Below, piece after piece: positions 31,812 through 40,318 of a stretch of DNA of 64,000 nucleotides. The position numbers and the translations under genes are program-made. Where the stretch lies: contig JAJVIM010000032.1 of the NCBI GenBank assembly GCA_022071955.1, positions 62,001-126,000 on the forward strand, given 5' to 3'. This DNA comes from Anaerolineae bacterium (lineage in GTDB: Bacteria; Chloroflexota; Anaerolineae; 4572-78; J111). The notes beneath the pieces are model-generated. The model searched no databases. It saw only the letters and a program-made list of their open reading frames with translations, and was not told the origin of the DNA. The first letter of the stretch is position 1. Every line of letters begins with the position of its first letter.

Positions 31812-34467
31812 ATGGCACCTCAACATAAACGGTGGTTCCGTGATCGATATTGGTTTCTATGGTCAAAACGCCCTGCAACATTTCGGTTCGTTCGCGCATG
31901 CCCAGCAGCCCCAACCGCCCCTGATGGGCGCTGGCGTTTTTATCAAAGCCGACCCCGTTGTCTTCGATGATGGTGATCAGCCGGCCCGGCTGCTGCTCCA
32001 GCAAAATATCTACCCGCGAAGCCTGGGCGTGGCGGGCCACGTTGGTGAGCGCTTCCTGCACAATGCGGTACAGGTTGATCTCCATCACCGCCGGCAGGCG
32101 CTGGTCAGACAGGCCGATGGCTTCAAACTGAACGGCCAGCTTGTGTTGCTGGCCAAAATCGGTGGTGTACTGGCGCAGCGCGGCCACCAAGCCCAAATAA
32201 TCCAGACTGGCCGGGCGCAGGTCGCGGGCCAGCCGGTGCAGGTTTTCCGAAACATCGTTGGTTATTTGCTTCAATCCGGCCACGCGCTCCGATACTGATT
32301 CGGACGGCGGCAGTTCGCTTTCCAGCAGCCGCAGCCCCACCAGCAGCGAGGTCAACGCCTGCCCGGCTTCATCGTGCAGTTCCCGGGCAATGAGCCGGCG
32401 TTCGCTTTCCTGAATTTCAACCAGCCGCCGCGACAGCGACTGAATTTGCCGGTGGCCGGTATGCACCTGCTCAAACAGGCGGGCGTTGGTAATGGCGATA
32501 GCGGCCGGCGTGGCCAGCCAGGTGAGCCGGCGCACATCCTCGGCGGTGAAGGGGCCGCCGGTTTTGTTCATCACTTCGATGGCTCCGATAACGCGCGCCC
32601 CGGCCGCCAGCGGCACGCAGATGATCGAGCTGGTTTTAAAGCCGCTGAGCTGATCGAACTTGTCAAAAAAGCGCGAATCCTGGGCCACGTCGGCCACCAG
32701 CGCCGGCTCGCCGTGAGCAATCACCCAGCCGACAATACCCTGCCCGGCGGGCAAGCGCCGGCCGCGCATCACCTCCGGCGCGCCGCCGGACGCCGAATGA
32801 AACCACAAATCGCCCCGGTTTTCATCGCTGAGCACCACCGAGGCGGCCTGCGCTTCCAGCAGGCGGGTGGCGTGGTTGGCAATGAGCGCCAGCGTTTCTT
32901 CCAGGTTGAGCGTGGCCGTGATGGCCTGGCTGACGGCGGTCAGCGTGGTCAGTTCGTCGAGTCGCTGCTGTGTTTCGCGGTGCAGCCGCGCGTTTTCAAT
33001 GGCCACCGCCGTTTGGTCGGCCAGGGTTTGCAGGAGTTGCCGGTCGCCGGCGGAAAAAACGGCGGTTTCCTGGCGCTGAATATCCAGCACGCCGATGACC
33101 CGCTCCCGGATTTGCATGGGCGCGGTGAGCCAGTCCTGCCGGTTAAACGGCGCATCATCGGCCTGCCGTTGGCCGGCTAAAAAACCCAGCCGCGCGTTGT
33201 CATTTAGCGGCAGGTGATGGGTGACCGTGTGAGGCACGCCGCGCCGTGGAAAATAGCAGTAATCAAGCTGGCCGCTGGCCGGATCGACGACGCCGTAGCC
33301 GGAGCTTTTAACCGGCAGCAAAAAATAGGTGGTTTCCAGGGCAATCCGGCAAATGGCCACTTCGTCGCGCACCAGATTCAGCTCTCGCCCCAGTTGGTGG
33401 ATGGCCACCAGCCGCTCCTCAAGCTGTTTGCGCTCGGTCAAATCAATGCCGGTGCTGATAATGTACTCGGCGGTGCGGTGCTGGTCCAGCAGCACACTGT
33501 TTGACCAGGCGATCAGCCGTTGGGTGTGGCCGTGGCCGAGCCAGGAGGCTTCAAACTGGTGAGGCAGTTGCTCAATCTGCGAATTTTGCAGGCTGGCTTT
33601 AACCCGGGCCAGCTCCGGCGACGGCCGGAACAGTTCCCAAAAAAAGCGACCGCGGATATTAGCGGCGGGCTGGCCGGCCAGCGCTTCAACCGTGCGGTTG
33701 AATTGGAGAATGCGGCCCTGTGGGCTTAAAACCAGCACCAGGGCGTCGGTTGTGTCGAGAATGGCCGAAACGAATTTTCGTTCTTTTTTTACAACTTTGA
33801 GGCGCTGCACATTCTCCTGGCGGGTTTTATCGTACAGTTGGGCGTTCACCAGCGCCGCCGCGCCGATGCTGGCCAGTTGCCGGGCGAGCTGGCCGTGGCC
33901 GGCGGTAAAGTAGCCGGGGGTCGGGCTGTCGAAATTAAGAAAGCCGATCAGCTTATCCGGCCGGCGCAGCGCCACCCCCAGATGCGATTTGACCCATTCC
34001 TTGCCGTGGCCGTGAATCCAGGAGTCGGGCTGCTCCGCGATTGACACAATCACCGCCGAGTCGCTGTTTTGCAGGCTGAGCAGCAACGGGTAATCGGCCA
34101 GGTTGAAGGCCTGCTGGGTAAAATAATGGTCAACCCCTGCCGGGGCGTAGCCCTGCCAGCGAAAAACGCGGGCCGCGCCGGCTTTGACCAGCCAAATGGA
34201 CGCCGCCGGGCCGGGAATGAGCGTCTGCATGTGCCGCAGCAGGGTATCGAGCACCACTTCAAGGTTGAGCGAGCTGTTTAACTCCGCCCCGGCTTCACGC
34301 AGCCGGTCGGTTTGGAGATGCTGCTCGCGTTCGGCGAGCAACAGGCGCTGGCGAGTTTCGGCGGTTAACCGATATTCAACTGTCAAACGTTCCAGTTCGG
34401 CAACCCGCTGATGCAGGGCCGCCAGCTCCTCAAGGAGCTGGGTTTTGGTCTTGCTTGTGTTCGTCAT
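31786..34467 (-). CDS. Sensor histidine kinase, multi-GAF/PAS, NarX/LiaS type
   Basis: An 893-residue kinase without membrane helices. In order: N-terminal coiled coil (1-60), GAF domain (about 60-205), PAS (about 225-345), two more GAF domains (about 355-490 and 505-655), a HisKA_3 dimerisation region with His698 (ERRLIARELHDEAGQ), and a C-terminal ATPase (LYRIVQEALTNVARHA, DNGVGFD, GLLGMRERTEML). The GAF domains probably sense small molecules or redox state in the cytoplasm. It phosphorylates the overlapping NarL-type regulator. Confidence 0.92.
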   Translation of the reverse strand: MTNTSKTKTQLLEELAALHQRVAELERLTVEYRLTAETRQRLLLAEREQHLQTDRLREAGAELNSSLNLEVVLDTLLRHMQTLIPGPAASIWLVKAGAARVFRWQGYAPAGVDHYFTQQAFNLADYPLLLSLQNSDSAVIVSIAEQPDSWIHGHGKEWVKSHLGVALRRPDKLIGFLNFDSPTPGYFTAGHGQLARQLASIGAAALVNAQLYDKTRQENVQRLKVVKKERKFVSAILDTTDALVLVLSPQGRILQFNRTVEALAGQPAANIRGRFFWELFRPSPELARVKASLQNSQIEQLPHQFEASWLGHGHTQRLIAWSNSVLLDQHRTAEYIISTGIDLTERKQLEERLVAIHQLGRELNLVRDEVAICRIALETTYFLLPVKSSGYGVVDPASGQLDYCYFPRRGVPHTVTHHLPLNDNARLGFLAGQRQADDAPFNRQDWLTAPMQIRERVIGVLDIQRQETAVFSAGDRQLLQTLADQTAVAIENARLHRETQQRLDELTTLTAVSQAITATLNLEETLALIANHATRLLEAQAASVVLSDENRGDLWFHSASGGAPEVMRGRRLPAGQGIVGWVIAHGEPALVADVAQDSRFFDKFDQLSGFKTSSIICVPLAAGARVIGAIEVMNKTGGPFTAEDVRRLTWLATPAAIAITNARLFEQVHTGHRQIQSLSRRLVEIQESERRLIARELHDEAGQALTSLLVGLRLLESELPPSESVSERVAGLKQITNDVSENLHRLARDLRPASLDYLGLVAALRQYTTDFGQQHKLAVQFEAIGLSDQRLPAVMEINLYRIVQEALTNVARHAQASRVDILLEQQPGRLITIIEDNGVGFDKNASAHQGRLGLLGMRERTEMLQGVLTIETNIDHGTTVYVEVPYEHTNSDS

Positions 34468-34672
34468 GGAGCGTTTTAAAAAATCGATTAAATAGACGCC
34501 GGTAGAGTCTCTCGTTACGCTGGTTTTTTGGGAAAGTGCGGGAGAATGGGTATATCCTACCCAGCCGGCAGACAGGTGTCAAGCCGATAAGTACCAAGGT
34601 CAGGGTAAACGTGGCCCAATTTTAAAGGCGCAGCGAAATTTGCCGCTGCTGGCTCGCAGCCTCCCTTTCTGT

Positions 34673-34701
34673 TTGGATAATGGGCCGCTTTCAGCTATCA
34701 T
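34673..34701 (+). promoter_or_regulatory. Promoter of the FKBP lipoprotein gene
   Basis: TTGGAT (34673-34678), 17-bp spacer, TATCAT (34696-34701), about 40 bp before the TTG start codon. Confidence 0.6.
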
Positions 34702-34741
34702 GCTACGGTTTGTTTTTACAAATTTTCAAAAGGAGCGAAGG

Positions 34742-35650
34742 TTGAAAGTTAAATATTTACTATTTGTTCTCGCGCTGGCGGCTCTTTTGCCGGCCTGTGG
34801 CGGCGGCGATGCTGCGGCCACTCCGCCGCCGCCCACCGCCGCCGCCCCCGCCGAGGCCCAACCGACGGACACGCCGGCTCCGCCCGACGCCGGCCAGGCC
34901 GCTAATCAAACATCTGAGGAGAATTTTGTGACAACAGCCAGTGGTTTAAAGTACGAGATTGTTGAAGAAGGTACCGGCGAACTGCCCCAGCCCGGCCAGT
35001 TGGTGCGGGTCCACTACACCGGCACGCTGGAAGACGGCACCAAGTTTGATAGTTCCTATGACCGGAAGGAGCCGATTGAGTTTATTTTGGGGCACGGCCA
35101 GGTGATCCCCGGCTGGGATGAGGGTATTTCGCTGTTGAAAGTGGGTAGCAAGGCCAAACTGATTATCCCCCCCGAACTGGCCTACGGTGCGCGCGGCGCC
35201 GGTGGAGTGATCCCACCCAACGCTACGCTCAAGTTTGATGTTGAACTGCTGGCCGCCGAACCCGGCCCGCCGCCGCCGCCGGAAGCGCCAACCAAAGTGG
35301 ATGAGGCCGATTACACCACCACCGACAGCGGCCTGAAATACTACGACTTTGAAGAAGGCGCCGGCGCAACGCCGCAAAAAGGCCAAACGGTGAGCGTCCA
35401 TTACACCGGCTGGCTGGAAGATGGCACCATGTTCGATAGCTCGCTGCTGCGGGCGCAGCCGTTCAGTTTTCTGGTGGGCACGGGGCAGGTGATCCCCGGC
35501 TGGGACGAAGGCGTCGGTTCGATGAAAGTGGGCGGCAAGCGCCAACTGGTTATCCCCGCCGATCTGGCTTACGGCGAAAATGGCGCAGGCGGGGTGATCC
35601 CCCCCAACGCCACCCTGATTTTTGAAGTGGAATTGCTGGACGTGCAGTAA
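34742..35650 (+). CDS. Lipoprotein with two FKBP-type peptidyl-prolyl isomerase domains
   Basis: A 302-residue exported isomerase. I start at TTG 34742, six bases after AGGAG, because the peptide then begins with a lipoprotein signal (KYLLFVLALAALLPAC). Upstream ATGs have no site and lie ahead of or within the promoter. A short Pro/Ala linker is followed by two tandem FKBP domains (about 65-170 and 190-300). Each has VHYTG.LEDGT.FDSS, GQVIPGWDEG, LAYG and GGVIPPNATL motifs, so both look catalytically intact. It probably helps fold exported proteins. The gene is monocistronic with a strong terminator. Confidence 0.92.
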   Translation: MKVKYLLFVLALAALLPACGGGDAAATPPPPTAAAPAEAQPTDTPAPPDAGQAANQTSEENFVTTASGLKYEIVEEGTGELPQPGQLVRVHYTGTLEDGTKFDSSYDRKEPIEFILGHGQVIPGWDEGISLLKVGSKAKLIIPPELAYGARGAGGVIPPNATLKFDVELLAAEPGPPPPPEAPTKVDEADYTTTDSGLKYYDFEEGAGATPQKGQTVSVHYTGWLEDGTMFDSSLLRAQPFSFLVGTGQVIPGWDEGVGSMKVGGKRQLVIPADLAYGENGAGGVIPPNATLIFEVELLDVQ

Positions 35651-35664
35651 ACTGTTTTATCAAC

Positions 35665-35704
35665 AAAAAAGCGGCGGGTTGAGGCTTAACCCGCCGCTTT
35701 TTTT
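35665..35704. terminator. Bidirectional intrinsic terminator
   Basis: AAAAAAGCGGCGGGTT, loop, AACCCGCCGCTTTTTTT. It separates the convergent FKBP and GT2 genes and overlaps the last two bases of the GT2 gene. Confidence 0.93.
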
Positions 35705-36662
35705 ATCCTAATTCATCGCGGACAGTGTAGATCGGTTTGCCCTGGCTTTCGTGGTAGGTGCGCACAATCAGCTCCCCCAGCAGCCCCATCGTGACAAACT
35801 GCACGCCGATCATCACCAGCAAAATGGCCAGCAGCAGCATGGGCCGCTCCGAAAGGGCGATGCCGGTCACCAGTTTCATCACCGACAGATAGATGCCGAT
35901 CAGCACCCCCAGCGCAAACGAGCCGATACCCAGCAGCCCAAAAATCTGGATGGGCCGGGTGGAGTAGCTGAGCAAAAAGCGCACGGTCAGCAAATCCAGA
36001 ATCACGCGGGTAATCCGGCCCAGGCCGTACTTGCTGCGGCCAAACTGCCGCGAGCGGTATTTCACCGGCACTTCGGCCACGTTAACGCCGTAGTAACTGG
36101 CAATGGCCGGGATAAAGCGGTGCAAGTCGCCGTACAGGTTGATGGATTTGACCACATCGCCGCGGTAGGCTTTGAGCGCGCAGCCGTAATCGTGCAGGTG
36201 AACGCCGGTGCCGGTTGAAATGAGCCAGTTGGCCGTCATCGACGGCAGCTTGCGGGTAATAAACGACGCCGCGCCTTCTTTCCAGCGTTCGGTGCGCCAG
36301 CCGCTGACGACATCAAACCCGCCATCGATTTTCTCCAGCAGTTTGGGGATGTCGGCCGGGTCGTTCTGCAAATCGGCGTCCATCGTGATGACCAGCTCGC
36401 CATCGGCGCGGTCAAAACCGGCGGCAAAGGCCGCGGTTTGCCCAAAGTTGCGCCGAAAACGCACCACCCGCACTCGCTCATCCTGCTGATGCAGTTTGAC
36501 CAGTTCGTCAAAACTGCCGTCGCTGCTGCCATCATCCACGCACAGGATTTCAAACGGATGGCCAATCTCATCCAAAACGGGCACCAGTTCTTCCAGTAAA
36601 TGGGGGATACTTTCAACTTCGTTGTAAATAGGGAGCACAATACTGAGATATGGTTTTTGCAT
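35703..36662 (-). CDS. GT2 family polyprenyl-phosphate glycosyltransferase (DPM1/GtrB-like)
   Basis: A 319-residue enzyme that loads a sugar from a nucleotide donor onto a polyprenyl phosphate. The GT-A domain (1-225) shows LSIVLPIYNEVESI, VDDGSSDGS, and the metal-binding DADLQNDP. A basic loop SRQFGRSKYG precedes two C-terminal membrane helices (about 240-262 and 277-300), as in GtrB. The product would be the donor for PMT-type transferases encoded nearby. The flippase-like gene upstream ends 9 bp before it, so they form a pair. Confidence 0.92.
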   Translation of the reverse strand: MQKPYLSIVLPIYNEVESIPHLLEELVPVLDEIGHPFEILCVDDGSSDGSFDELVKLHQQDERVRVVRFRRNFGQTAAFAAGFDRADGELVITMDADLQNDPADIPKLLEKIDGGFDVVSGWRTERWKEGAASFITRKLPSMTANWLISTGTGVHLHDYGCALKAYRGDVVKSINLYGDLHRFIPAIASYYGVNVAEVPVKYRSRQFGRSKYGLGRITRVILDLLTVRFLLSYSTRPIQIFGLLGIGSFALGVLIGIYLSVMKLVTGIALSERPMLLLAILLVMIGVQFVTMGLLGELIVRTYHESQGKPIYTVRDELG

Positions 36663-36671
36663 AGCCTGATT

Positions 36672-37640
36672 CTACGAATTTATGTTAGATTTTTCAGAAA
36701 CAAGATCGCGGGCGCTGCGGCTCAAATAAATCACGCCGCCAATCACCCCGGTCACAATGTTGCCAAACACATAGTACAGGAGCGACATCGACACGGCAAC
36801 TTCGGCCGGAACGCCAACCTGCCCAAAAAGCTGGCTGTAGGCGGTTTCCCGCACGCCCAGTCCGGCAAAACTGATCGGCAGCAGCAGCACAATCGAGGTG
36901 ATCGGCACAAAAACGGCGTAATGCACCAAACTGGCCTGCGCGCCCAATCCCTGCCCAATAAACAGGTTGGTCAAAATTAGGGTGATGTTGAACACCAGCG
37001 ACACCAGATAGGATTTGCCCAGCGCCGGCAGCGGATAGCGCTGAAACGACTCAAACAGGTTACCAATCCATTTGATGCTGGTGGCCAGCCGGAACAGCCG
37101 GAAACGGTTTTGCAGTGCCTGATACAGCGGCCGATTGATCAACAAAAAACCGCCCACCATCCCCACGATGAAAATCGCCACCGTAAAATAGGCCACGCTC
37201 AGCGGCACCGCGCCCCAATCGGCCAGCAGCGCCACCAGCGCAATCAGTTGCAGCGCGGATAATCCCACAAAGCGGTCTACCAGCACGCTGGTCACGGCGT
37301 CTGCGCCGCGCTCGCTGTGGCGGTTCAGCTCGATAACCCGGATCGCGTCGCCGCCCAGCCCGCTCGGCAGCAGGTTGTTAAACAAAAAACCAATAAAATA
37401 GATCGATGTCAACTCGCCAATGGATACCCGCACCCCAATGGCATCGAGCAGAATTTGCCAGCGCACCGCCCGGATCACCACCCCCAGCAGCACCATCGCC
37501 AGGCCGGCCAGCAGCCACCACAGGTTAGCCTGCCGCACTACGGTGAGCAGTGCCTGCATGTCCAGGCTGCGAAAAATAAAATAAAGCAGCCCCAGGCTGA
37601 CCAGTACTTTTAAAATATTAAAAAGGGTTTTTCGATTCAT
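36672..37640 (-). CDS. Flippase-like integral membrane protein (LPG synthase TM / UPF0104 family)
   Basis: A 322-residue protein with about eight membrane helices. Typical motifs are RAVRWQILL, FIGFLFNNLLPSGLGGDAIRV and the C-terminal PISFAGLGVRETAYSQLFG. The family includes the membrane domain of lysyl-phosphatidylglycerol synthase and proteins proposed to move lipid-linked molecules. Placed directly before the GT2 enzyme, it could flip the polyprenyl-phosphate sugar across the membrane; this is inference from context. Confidence 0.85.
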   Translation of the reverse strand: MNRKTLFNILKVLVSLGLLYFIFRSLDMQALLTVVRQANLWWLLAGLAMVLLGVVIRAVRWQILLDAIGVRVSIGELTSIYFIGFLFNNLLPSGLGGDAIRVIELNRHSERGADAVTSVLVDRFVGLSALQLIALVALLADWGAVPLSVAYFTVAIFIVGMVGGFLLINRPLYQALQNRFRLFRLATSIKWIGNLFESFQRYPLPALGKSYLVSLVFNITLILTNLFIGQGLGAQASLVHYAVFVPITSIVLLLPISFAGLGVRETAYSQLFGQVGVPAEVAVSMSLLYYVFGNIVTGVIGGVIYLSRSARDLVSEKSNINS

Positions 37641-37680
37641 AAGAATTACACAATTAAATTGCCCTTTACTGAAATCAGAA

Positions 37681-37820
37681 TGAAACCGATACTTTTAAAG
37701 TAGTTCCGGGGAAACAATTGCCCCCAATGTGCCAGCAACGTCATTCCCGCGAAAGCGGGAATCCACCCCTGCTTTTTTGGATTCCCGCTTTCGCGGGAAT
37801 GACAGAAAGTGCCGGTTTCA
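37681..37820. repeat. Nested palindromic repeat with GTCATTCCCGC core
   Basis: A perfect 26-bp inverted repeat (37740-37765 and 37778-37803) begins GTCATTCCCGCGAAAGCGGG. It lies within a looser outer pair, TGAAACCGATACTTT at 37681-37695 and its near-complement at 37806-37820. The core matches the inner part of the element at 207-326. No target duplication is evident. It occupies most of the gap between two glycan genes and could also act as a terminator. Confidence 0.7.
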
Positions 37821-37834
37821 AACTAATCTCAGTA

Positions 37835-39688
37835 TTAATTTCCTGTAATTTGATGATAGGCCGCCAGCGCCGCCGGCCAGTCTTCGGCGGCGAGCAGCCG
37901 GGCCGCTTCGTCGACGGCGGGGCCGCGCCAGTCCAGATTGTAGTCCACGGCCTGCTGATACGCCCGCGCCGCGCCCGGCAAATTGCCCGTAGCTTCGAGC
38001 GCTTCGGCCAGAGCCAGATAGCCGTTAACCCAGCCGGGGAAAATATCCACCGCGGTCTGGTACGGGCCAATCGCTTCGGCGGGGCGGCCGGCGGCCAGCA
38101 GGGCATCGCCCAGCGCCTTGAGCGCCGCGGCTCGCGCCGTGCGCGGGTCCGGGTTGAGCACGCCGCCCGCTTCGGCGGCCTGCGCCCACGGATAAGCGGC
38201 GTCAACCGCCTGCGCCGCCAGATTCAGCGTAGCCTCGGTCAGCGGCCCGGCCTCGTACACCGCCAGCAGCGGCTCGGAGACCACCACACCGGGAAAAATC
38301 ACATTTTTAAACGCCGGGCTTTCGGCCGGAGCAAAGCGGTTGACCGCCCAAATTCGACCGCCGCTCTGGCGCAACCCGGCGGCGCGACCCTCAATATTAG
38401 TCAGCAAGGCGGCAGGAGTCAAAAGCGGCGCCGGCCCGCGGTAGTAGTAGCCAATAAAGCGGCCCTCGTCCCACAGCGGGCCAATCAAAATGATGTCGCC
38501 CGGCGCGGTCTTTTCGGTCAGATAGGCGGCGGCATCGCGCCAATCCGGTTTTTGCTGGGCATACACGGCCAGCACGCCCACCAGCGAGACCGTGGCCAGC
38601 GCCCACACCGCAAACTGCCCCAGTCGCGCCCGCGAGTCTACCTGCCGGGCAGCCGCCGCCAGCCGCGCCGCCAATTCCCACACGGCCAGGCTGACCACGC
38701 TCAAATAGAGCGGCAGCACAAAGGCATACCGAAATTGCAGCGCGCGCGGGTCGCCCAGAAAAATAGGCAGGCCGATGGGCAGAGCCAGCCACAAACCGGC
38801 CAGTACGGCTCGCGGCCAATGGCGTCGGGCCAAAAAAATCAGGCCGATGACGACCAGCGCCAAAAAGCCCCAGGCCACCGGACCGGCCACTGGCCCGAGC
38901 GTGTTGATCACGCCCGGCACAAAAGCCAGCGGCGAGCCAACCCCGCCTTCAATCGCTCCGACGGCGGCCCGTTTGCGCAAAATAGCCAGCAGCACCGGCC
39001 ACCACGGCAGGTACAGCAGCAGGCTCACGCTAACGGCCGCGGCAAAGCCAGCCAGCCGCGGCGAGCGCAGCGACCATTCGCGACGCTGAATTAATTCGGC
39101 CAGCAGGTAGCCAGCGTGCGCCGCCAGAATGAGAAAACCAAAGTACATGGTGTAAATTGTGGCGGTCAGGGCCAGGCCGTAGGCCAACCAGCGCGTCAGG
39201 CGGGCGGGCCGGGCCAGCGCCCGGAACAGCAGCGCCGTGCTCAGCGCCGCCAGCAGCATAAACAGCGCGTGCATGCGTGCTTCCTGGGCGTATTTCACCA
39301 CCACCGGCGACAGGCTCAGCAGCAGCCCCGCCGAGATCGCGGCCGGGTGGCGATGCGGGCCAGCCGCCATGTGCCGGGTCAGCGGCCAGGCCAAAGCCAC
39401 GGTCAACACCGTCGCCAGCACCGATGGCAGCCGCCACAGCCAGTCGGAGGCGAGGGTGCCGGGTTCGGCGGCCAGCAGCCGGGTAAAGCCGCCGGCCAGC
39501 AGGTAATAGAGCGGCGGGTGAATGTCGCCGGCTGTCCAGGCGATAACTTGGGCCGGGGATTGGCTGGCAAAACTGGCAGTGAGGATTTCATCGCCCCAAA
39601 AGCTGTCGGCGGCCAGCCCGTGCAGGCTCACGGCCAGCGCCAGGGCCAGCACGGCCAGCAGTGAAATGTTGAGGGTTGCATTGGTCAT
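37835..39688 (-). CDS. PMT-type (GT39-like) glycosyltransferase with C-terminal TPR
   Basis: A 617-residue membrane protein. I start at ATG 39688; the longer frame to 39832 would translate palindromic repeats. About 10 helices cover residues 10-390. The catalytic loop DSFWGDEILTASFASQSP, with DIHPPLYYLLAGG, is typical of polyprenol-phosphate-dependent sugar transferases. The last about 110 residues hold tetratricopeptide-like repeats (ALKALGDALLAAGRPAEAIGPYQTAVDIFP, then YLALAEALEATGNLPGAARAYQQAV). The TPR part may recruit a partner. It aligns with the protein at 29144, but its loops are shorter where that one has DNA-repeat-encoded peptides. Confidence 0.84.
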   Translation of the reverse strand: MTNATLNISLLAVLALALAVSLHGLAADSFWGDEILTASFASQSPAQVIAWTAGDIHPPLYYLLAGGFTRLLAAEPGTLASDWLWRLPSVLATVLTVALAWPLTRHMAAGPHRHPAAISAGLLLSLSPVVVKYAQEARMHALFMLLAALSTALLFRALARPARLTRWLAYGLALTATIYTMYFGFLILAAHAGYLLAELIQRREWSLRSPRLAGFAAAVSVSLLLYLPWWPVLLAILRKRAAVGAIEGGVGSPLAFVPGVINTLGPVAGPVAWGFLALVVIGLIFLARRHWPRAVLAGLWLALPIGLPIFLGDPRALQFRYAFVLPLYLSVVSLAVWELAARLAAAARQVDSRARLGQFAVWALATVSLVGVLAVYAQQKPDWRDAAAYLTEKTAPGDIILIGPLWDEGRFIGYYYRGPAPLLTPAALLTNIEGRAAGLRQSGGRIWAVNRFAPAESPAFKNVIFPGVVVSEPLLAVYEAGPLTEATLNLAAQAVDAAYPWAQAAEAGGVLNPDPRTARAAALKALGDALLAAGRPAEAIGPYQTAVDIFPGWVNGYLALAEALEATGNLPGAARAYQQAVDYNLDWRGPAVDEAARLLAAEDWPAALAAYHQITGN

Positions 39689-39733
39689 TGGCAGCGGGTT
39701 TTCTGATTCGAGAATTGAACCCCCTCCCCTCAC

Positions 39734-39855
39734 CCCTCCCCCTGAAAGGGGGAGGGACATGAAATATTTGGTGTCAATTTCGGGCGCAAAGCGCCCGAAA
39801 TTGACACCAATCCTTAAAAACCCCCTTCCCATTGGGAAGGGGGCAGGGGGATGGG
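39734..39855. repeat. Cluster of three perfect hairpins
   Basis: Hairpin 1: CCCTCCCCC/GGGGGAGGG at 39734-39756. Hairpin 2: a perfect 20-bp stem, 39768-39787 (TTGGTGTCAATTTCGGGCGC) and 39791-39810, with loop AAA. Hairpin 3: CCCCCTTCCC/GGGAAGGGGG at 39821-39843. All lie in the 253-bp gap between the degenerate receiver gene and the downstream glycosyltransferase start; no gene is seen there. Confidence 0.85.
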
Positions 39856-39941
39856 GAAAAGCTTACGCACACTTGAGTGCAACGCTACCTATTTTGGCCA
39901 ATCCGGGGTTTTTGTCCAATTGGGAGGCCAGTGGTGGACGA

Positions 39942-40316
39942 TCAGTGCGGCAGCAGCGCGTGGATTTTTTTGACCAGCTCGGCAATTTCAATGGGCGGGG
40001 TCAGGTGGGCATTGGCCCCGGCTTCAAACACGCGCTGTTTGTGGTTGGCGCTGTTCCAGGCCGAAAGGACAATAATGGGGATGGCGGCGGTGGTGGACTG
40101 GCTGCGAATCAGGCGGATGGCCTCAAAGCCGTCCATAATTGGCATGCGCAAGCCCATTAAAATCAGGTCGGGCTGCCAGATTTCGGCTTTATGAACACCT
40201 TCCAATCCGTTGGTGGCCACATCCAGCTCAAAATCAGCCGATAGTCCGAGGAGTTGCGCGTAGACATCACGCAGGATAGCATGTCCTTCAACGTACAGAA
40301 TTTTGGTTCTACTCAT
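39942..40316 (-). CDS. Stand-alone receiver-domain protein lacking phosphorylation residues
   Basis: A 124-residue single-domain protein with the CheY fold: KILYVEGHAILRDVYAQLL at the start and HKQRVFEAGANAHLTPPIEIAELVKK at the end. Key residues are changed. The phosphoacceptor Asp is Gly55 (LILMGLRMP instead of LILMDLRMP), the conserved Lys is Pro107 (HLTPPI instead of LTKPI), and the second residue of the acidic pair is Gly11. Ser85 is retained. It therefore probably cannot be phosphorylated and may act by protein binding. It starts 2 bp after the glycosyltransferase-like gene stop, in the same operon. Confidence 0.88.
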   Translation of the reverse strand: MSRTKILYVEGHAILRDVYAQLLGLSADFELDVATNGLEGVHKAEIWQPDLILMGLRMPIMDGFEAIRLIRSQSTTAAIPIIVLSAWNSANHKQRVFEAGANAHLTPPIEIAELVKKIHALLPH

Positions 40317-40318
40317 AC

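Noticed and set aside
39689..39832. N-terminal extension of the TPR glycosyltransferase
   Set aside because: The extension is translated from palindromic repeats (PLSGGGVRGGG); the normal first membrane helix follows ATG 39688.
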